A stretch of DNA of 36,859 nt, taken from assembly GCA_021792935.1 (NCBI GenBank), contig JAJYTS010000004.1, forward strand, positions 1 through 36,859, given 5' to 3'. Under the pieces are notes generated by a model. The model was not told the DNA's origin. It did not search any database and saw only the letters and a program-made list of their open reading frames with translations. Below are positions 33,432 through 36,859 of the stretch, piece after piece (position 1 is the stretch's first letter; the number at the start of each line of letters is the position of its first letter). Both the position numbers and the translations under genes were made by a program. Source of the stretch: Bacillota bacterium. Lineage in GTDB: Bacteria > Bacillota > Sulfobacillia > Sulfobacillales > Sulfobacillaceae.

Positions 33432-34287
33432 GCCCGTTGAGATGCTCCGTGATTTGGGTGAGGAGAGCGGGGATGTCGTCATCCTGGCCCGGACGCAGTC
33501 GGCCGCCGGCCGCGCGGGCATGGCCGCCCCCCTGGAAAAGTTCTTCCATGAGTCGCGCGGCGTCCACCCGGGCGTCACTGCGGGCGGAGAGCCGCCCTTC
33601 CGGTTTGACCACCAGCACCAATGCCGCCCCTTGCTCGATCAGCGTGTGGCAAATAATATTGATGGGTCCCTCATCCTGCAGACGCACGCCGTAAAGGGGG
33701 AAGGGGAGATTGGCGTGGTGGCGAATCGCGGTGTTGAGGTGGGCTTGAACAAATCGCGACTCGTCGATGATGAGTTGGGCGAGCAGTGCCGCCTCCTCTG
33801 GTCGATAGGGGTTATACCCCCAGGTGAAACGCTGGCGGTACCAGTCATAGCCTAAATGGTGAAAGAGCCGGTTAAGGTTCTGGCCCCATTCATGGCGGGG
33901 CTTCCATAAATCGTAGCGCTCCACTCCCAAGCATAATCTTTCCCAGGCGGGGGCGCTGTCAATCCATCTTTGCGATACCGCGTAATCATACATCAGATGG
34001 GCGCCGGAACGGGCCTGGTCAATCAGGACACGAGGTTCTCCCCGCAATTTTAGAGCTGACTGATGATGGTCGAGAACGAAGTTAATGCGTTGTTGATAGC
34101 GTGGCCAGTCCTCCGGTTTTAAGGAGATGTCCGCTAGGTAAATGGGGTTCTCGTCCGTGACTTGCTCTAATCCCCCCACGACCCGGTCTGGTTCCACAAA
34201 TACGGGGGTTAAACCCGCCGCTTCTCCGACTAACGCCGCGGTAGCTCCATCCAGGCAATTGCCGTGCGTAATCAGCCAGCCTTTCAT
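33409..34287 (-). CDS. DHH-family phosphoesterase
   Basis: A 292-residue protein. THGNCLDGATAALVGEA replaces the usual H.D.DG first motif, YLADISLKPEDW supplies a further Asp, VLDHHQSAL is the DHH motif, and GGGHARAAGGRL in the C-terminal DHHA1 domain is the substrate-binding loop. Such enzymes (NrnA-like, or cyclic dinucleotide phosphodiesterases) cleave short RNA/DNA or pAp. The Asn in HGN, where many have Asp, matches a subgroup often annotated only as phosphohydrolase. ATG 34287 is preferred because AGGTGA lies in front of it. A small exported-protein gene precedes it by 37 bp. Confidence 0.85.
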   Translation of the reverse strand: MKGWLITHGNCLDGATAALVGEAAGLTPVFVEPDRVVGGLEQVTDENPIYLADISLKPEDWPRYQQRINFVLDHHQSALKLRGEPRVLIDQARSGAHLMYDYAVSQRWIDSAPAWERLCLGVERYDLWKPRHEWGQNLNRLFHHLGYDWYRQRFTWGYNPYRPEEAALLAQLIIDESRFVQAHLNTAIRHHANLPFPLYGVRLQDEGPINIICHTLIEQGAALVLVVKPEGRLSARSDARVDAARLMEELFQGGGHARAAGGRLRPGQDDDIPALLTQITEHLNGLSRALPQ

Positions 34288-34324
34288 TGTCATCACCTAA
34301 ACCTTTAGATTTTATGTCCGCTGG

Positions 34325-34600
34325 CTAACGCATGACTTCAATGCGTTGGGCGCGAATGGTACGGCCTGTCCGAATACCATAGACGCGGACTTTAAGACCG
34401 GCATATAGCGGATTTGAATGCAATATTGATGTCGAGGCATCAGTGACAACAGTTATCAGAGAACGGCCGGAATAGTTGTCCACGGCTAAAAAGCGGCGCA
34501 CTGGCGGCATCTGGGTGGAGCGTGTAAATCCCGTGCCGGCGACAATGGTTACCCCTAAAACCAAAGCCACCGCGAATTGCCGCGACCGTCCCCGCTTCAT
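34325..34600 (-). CDS. Small exported protein with a possible OB-like domain
   Basis: A 91-residue protein. MKRGRSRQFAVALVLGVTIV is a signal peptide or anchor, followed by PPVRRFLAVDNYSGRSLITV and VRVYGIRTGRTIRAQRIEVM, a small beta-rich domain reminiscent of OB folds. AAAGGGCGG lies before ATG 34600, whereas the longer upstream reading has no support. The function is unknown. It probably shares a transcript with the DHH phosphoesterase. Confidence 0.65.
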   Translation of the reverse strand: MKRGRSRQFAVALVLGVTIVAGTGFTRSTQMPPVRRFLAVDNYSGRSLITVVTDASTSILHSNPLYAGLKVRVYGIRTGRTIRAQRIEVMR

Positions 34601-34687
34601 GCCAATACCGCCCTTTGTTATTTGTCCTCGGTTGAATGTTCCTAGTGGATATTCGCTATTGGCGCGGGTATTCCTGCCCCGTTTTTT

Positions 34688-34717
34688 TTGCCAGGGGATA
34701 GATTGCACGGTTAGAAT
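34688..34717 (+). promoter_or_regulatory. Promoter of the exporter-cysteine synthase operon
   Basis: TTGCCA (34688-34693), an 18-bp spacer, then TAGAAT (34712-34717), 42 bp before ATG 34760. Confidence 0.5.
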
Positions 34718-34759
34718 GGATTTGATGCGTTTTCGTGTGGCGCTAGGAAAGAGGCTTTT

Positions 34760-35656
34760 ATGCGGCGGGCAGCCCTGGTCTATGGATTGCTGACAATGGT
34801 TTTTTGGTCTTCGGCCTTTGTGGGGATTCGCGTCGGACTGAGGGCTTTTTCTCCCTTCCACCTGGTATTGCTCCGGTTTTTGACGGCAAGTGTCGTGTTG
34901 CTGGCCGGGGTGCTAATTCGGGGGGGAAGGCTGATTCCGCCCCGACGCGTTTGGCTGAGGGTGGCAATGTCTGGAGTCGCGGGGTTTACTCTGTATCATA
35001 CCGCTTTGACACTGGGCGAGCGGACAGTCAACGCCAATACCGCCAGCTTCATCGTGGCGGCCGCGCCCTTGTTCTCGGCGGTGTTGGGGCGAATTTTTCT
35101 CAAGGAGCGATTGGCGTCCCTGGCATGGTTAGGCATGCTGATAAGCTTTGCCGGAGTCGGAGTATTGTCGGGAGTAGGCGGCGGGATCCATTGGAACGCC
35201 TTGTTAATCATTTTGTCAGCCTTATCCACGGCTGCTTATTTCGTCCTCGAAAAGCCTTTGCTCATGGAGTTTCCCGCATTGGACGTCACGGCCTGGGTGA
35301 CTTGGGCGGGAACCATCTCCATGCTCTTGTACGGAAAAGGTTTCGTAGACTCTCTGATCCATGCCCCAGCTTATCCATTGCTCATGGTAATTTATATTGG
35401 GATATTCCCGGCGGCCGTTGCCTATGTCACTTGGAGTTTGGCCTTGCGCAACGCGCCGGTGGGGGAAATCGCCCCCTTGCTTTATCTCAATCCCATATTA
35501 GCCAGTATTTTGGCATGGCTAATGCTGGGGGAGCGCCCGGGGTGGAGTTTGATGGCCGGGGGAATCATGATTTTGGCGGGTGTTTGGATTATTCAAGTGA
35601 AAAGCAAGATGACTCAAGGCACGGAAATTCGGGAGGCGCGAAGTGAATACCAATAA
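34760..35656 (+). CDS. EamA/DMT-superfamily exporter
   Basis: A 298-residue protein with ten membrane helices in two EamA repeats. LLTMVFWSSAFVGIRVGLRA opens repeat 1, and ALTLGERTVNANTASFIVAA leads into PLFSAVLGRIFLKERL, the typical EamA end of repeat 1. LLYLNPILASILAWLMLGER ends repeat 2. E. coli EamA exports cysteine and O-acetylserine. Here the gene overlaps a cysteine synthase gene by 14 bp, which makes cysteine-pathway export likely (inference). ATG 34760 has a modest AGGAAAGAGG-like site upstream. Confidence 0.9.
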   Translation: MRRAALVYGLLTMVFWSSAFVGIRVGLRAFSPFHLVLLRFLTASVVLLAGVLIRGGRLIPPRRVWLRVAMSGVAGFTLYHTALTLGERTVNANTASFIVAAAPLFSAVLGRIFLKERLASLAWLGMLISFAGVGVLSGVGGGIHWNALLIILSALSTAAYFVLEKPLLMEFPALDVTAWVTWAGTISMLLYGKGFVDSLIHAPAYPLLMVIYIGIFPAAVAYVTWSLALRNAPVGEIAPLLYLNPILASILAWLMLGERPGWSLMAGGIMILAGVWIIQVKSKMTQGTEIREARSEYQ

Positions 35657-36575
35657 GATTTGTGACACTGTCTTGGAGGCCATTGGGGGAACGCCGCTCA
35701 TCCGCTTGCATCGGGTAGGGGGACCGGAACGATCCCGGGTGTTGGTGAAGCTGGAAGCGGTCAATCCGGGCGGGTCAATCAAAGACCGGATTGGCTTGGC
35801 CTTGATTGAGGCGGCTGAGCGTGAAGGCCGATTAAAGCCGGGGGGAACCATCGTTGAGGCCACAGCTGGCAACACCGGGATTGGGTTGGCGCAGGCAGCC
35901 GCGGTATTAGGCTATCGCAGCGTGTTTGTGGTGCCGGAAAAGATGAGCCCGGACAAAATTCGTTTACTTGAGGCTTATGGGGCGGAGGTTCGGGTGGTTG
36001 CGGATGTGCCGCGGGATGACCCTGACAATTATCAAAATCAGGCGCGCCGATTGGCCGAGGGTCTTGCCAATGCCGCCTATATGGGACAGTTCGAACAAGC
36101 GGCCAATCCTGATGCGCATTACCGCTCGACGGGACCGGAAATCTGGGATGCCGCGGGAGGTGAGGTGGCGGCCTTCGTCGCGGGGGTCGGAACCGGGGGC
36201 ACCATCTCTGGCGTAGGACGGTTTCTCAAAGAGAAAAACCCGCAAATTCAGGTTATTGGAGCAGACCCTGTCGGTTCAATTTTTACGGGTCCGGTGGCAC
36301 CTTTTCGTCTGGAGGGGATGGGGGAAGACTACTATCCAGACACCCTGGATACTCATATTGTTGATCGCTGGGAAGCGGTGAGCGATGACGATGCCTTTGC
36401 CTTCGCGCGGCGGCTGGCGCGCGAGGAGGGATTGCTGGTGGGAGGATCGTCCGGCGCGATTGTGACCGTGGCTTTGCGCTACGCGAAAGTCATGGAGGGT
36501 GGGGGCTACGTGGTGGCGCTTTTACCCGACAGCGGGCGCAATTACTTGTCCACCCTGTTCAGCGAGGATTGTTAA
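35643..36575 (+). CDS. PLP-dependent cysteine synthase / cystathionine beta-synthase family enzyme
   Basis: A 310-residue fold type II PLP enzyme. NPGGSIKDRIGLALIE carries the PLP Lys, VEATAGNTGIGLAQAA is the substrate loop, and AGVGTGGTISGVGRF binds the PLP phosphate. VIGADPVGSIFTGP and LEGMGEDYYPDTLD resemble the CBS branch (VEGIGEDF.P) more than the CysK branch. It lacks the CBS regulatory repeats, so it is a catalytic core only. It makes cysteine from O-acetylserine and sulfide, or cystathionine from homocysteine; an MccA-like role is possible. GTG 35643 follows GGGAGG and lies inside the exporter gene's end. Confidence 0.92.
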   Translation: MNTNKICDTVLEAIGGTPLIRLHRVGGPERSRVLVKLEAVNPGGSIKDRIGLALIEAAEREGRLKPGGTIVEATAGNTGIGLAQAAAVLGYRSVFVVPEKMSPDKIRLLEAYGAEVRVVADVPRDDPDNYQNQARRLAEGLANAAYMGQFEQAANPDAHYRSTGPEIWDAAGGEVAAFVAGVGTGGTISGVGRFLKEKNPQIQVIGADPVGSIFTGPVAPFRLEGMGEDYYPDTLDTHIVDRWEAVSDDDAFAFARRLAREEGLLVGGSSGAIVTVALRYAKVMEGGGYVVALLPDSGRNYLSTLFSEDC

Positions 36576-36638
36576 CCGGCAGTTTTCCCATTTCGGGACG
36601 GGTGGTACACTGGGGGCGGTACATAGGGGGTTATGGCA

Positions 36639-36859
36639 ATGAATGGAGAAATTGATAATAGCGGCCATCGTCTGGTTGAACGCTGGCTGGTGCGCGGAGT
36701 GGGCAGCCTCTCCCTCTTGGGGGGCGTCGCATTTTGGTTGGCGGGGTTAAAGACGATCGCCGTATATCTCTGGGCCGCGGGACTCGCGTTTTGGCTCGCT
36801 AGTCTCGGATGGCGCCAGCGCTATGAGACTATTGTGGAGGCGGTTCCGGAGGGGTATAA
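36639..36859 (+). CDS. Small two-helix membrane protein (3' partial)
   Basis: The frame from ATG 36639 (ATG 36633 also in frame) is open to the window's end. AGGGGG suits 36639 better. It encodes a short polar start (MNGEIDNSGHRLVERWL), two hydrophobic segments (VGSLSLLGGVAFWLAGL and IAVYLWAAGLAFWLASLGW) and a polar stretch YETIVEAVPEGY. The frame is not closed within the window. No family is recognised. Confidence 0.6.
   Translation, partial: MNGEIDNSGHRLVERWLVRGVGSLSLLGGVAFWLAGLKTIAVYLWAAGLAFWLASLGWRQRYETIVEAVPEGY

Noticed and set aside
34804-35646. 280-codon plus-strand frame
   Set aside because: Out-of-frame shadow of the EamA exporter.

Overview
The window looks like chromosomal DNA of a moderately G+C-rich Gram-positive bacterium. 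Most genes have strong AGGAGG-type ribosome binding sites, TTG and GTG starts occur, lipoproteins carry typical lipoboxes, and no outer-membrane genes are seen. The gene content (B12-dependent ribonucleotide reductase with an intein, RF3, CBS-type cysteine synthase) reminds me of a Sulfobacillus-like thermoacidophilic Firmicute. That placement is inference, not a database result.

Layout. (1) 1-1556: C-terminal half of class II ribonucleotide reductase NrdJ, preceded by the last ~35 codons of an intein that splices directly before the catalytic cysteine. (2) 1557-6121: a worn accessory strip with a promoter-bearing frameshifted gene relic, a secreted protein with a C-terminal membrane anchor, an IS66 transposase relic, a Phd/PIN toxin-antitoxin pair with a clear promoter-operator, a frameshifted membrane-protein gene, a Ser/Pro-rich lipoprotein and another coding relic. 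(3) 6122-7983: FMN reductase plus MFS exporter, overlapping by 4 bp. (4) 8393-11407: a MacB-type ABC exporter operon on the minus strand, driven from a two-promoter region in which a 22-bp perfect inverted repeat covers both -10 boxes. (5) 11408-14852: two alpha/beta hydrolases, a small anchored protein and a DUF1643 protein. (6) 14900-24288: aconitase, divergent from a tight co-directional run prfC - aldo/keto reductase - CPBP-like membrane protein - Nudix::amidase fusion - FUSC-like transporter. (7) 24285-36859: housekeeping genes (pyrophosphatase, MFS, DUF445, YihY, A-type Fe-S carrier, PIG-V-like mannosyltransferase with an LCP-like partner, SRAP, cyclophilin lipoprotein, quinone oxidoreductase, DHH phosphoesterase, EamA exporter, cysteine synthase). 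Five convergent gene pairs in this part overlap at their 3' ends.

How genes may work together: the EamA exporter overlaps the cysteine synthase gene by 14 bp, suggesting a cysteine/O-acetylserine synthesis and export unit. The LCP-like and PIG-V-like genes overlap and suggest cell-surface glycan assembly. The ABC exporter and its small membrane partner share one regulated promoter, and the matching opposite promoter points toward the 11408 hydrolase. The strongest candidates for something undescribed are the mirrored promoter/operator region at 10980-11108, the Nudix::amidase fusion, and the shared palindromic stop codons. No CRISPR array, tRNA or rRNA was seen.
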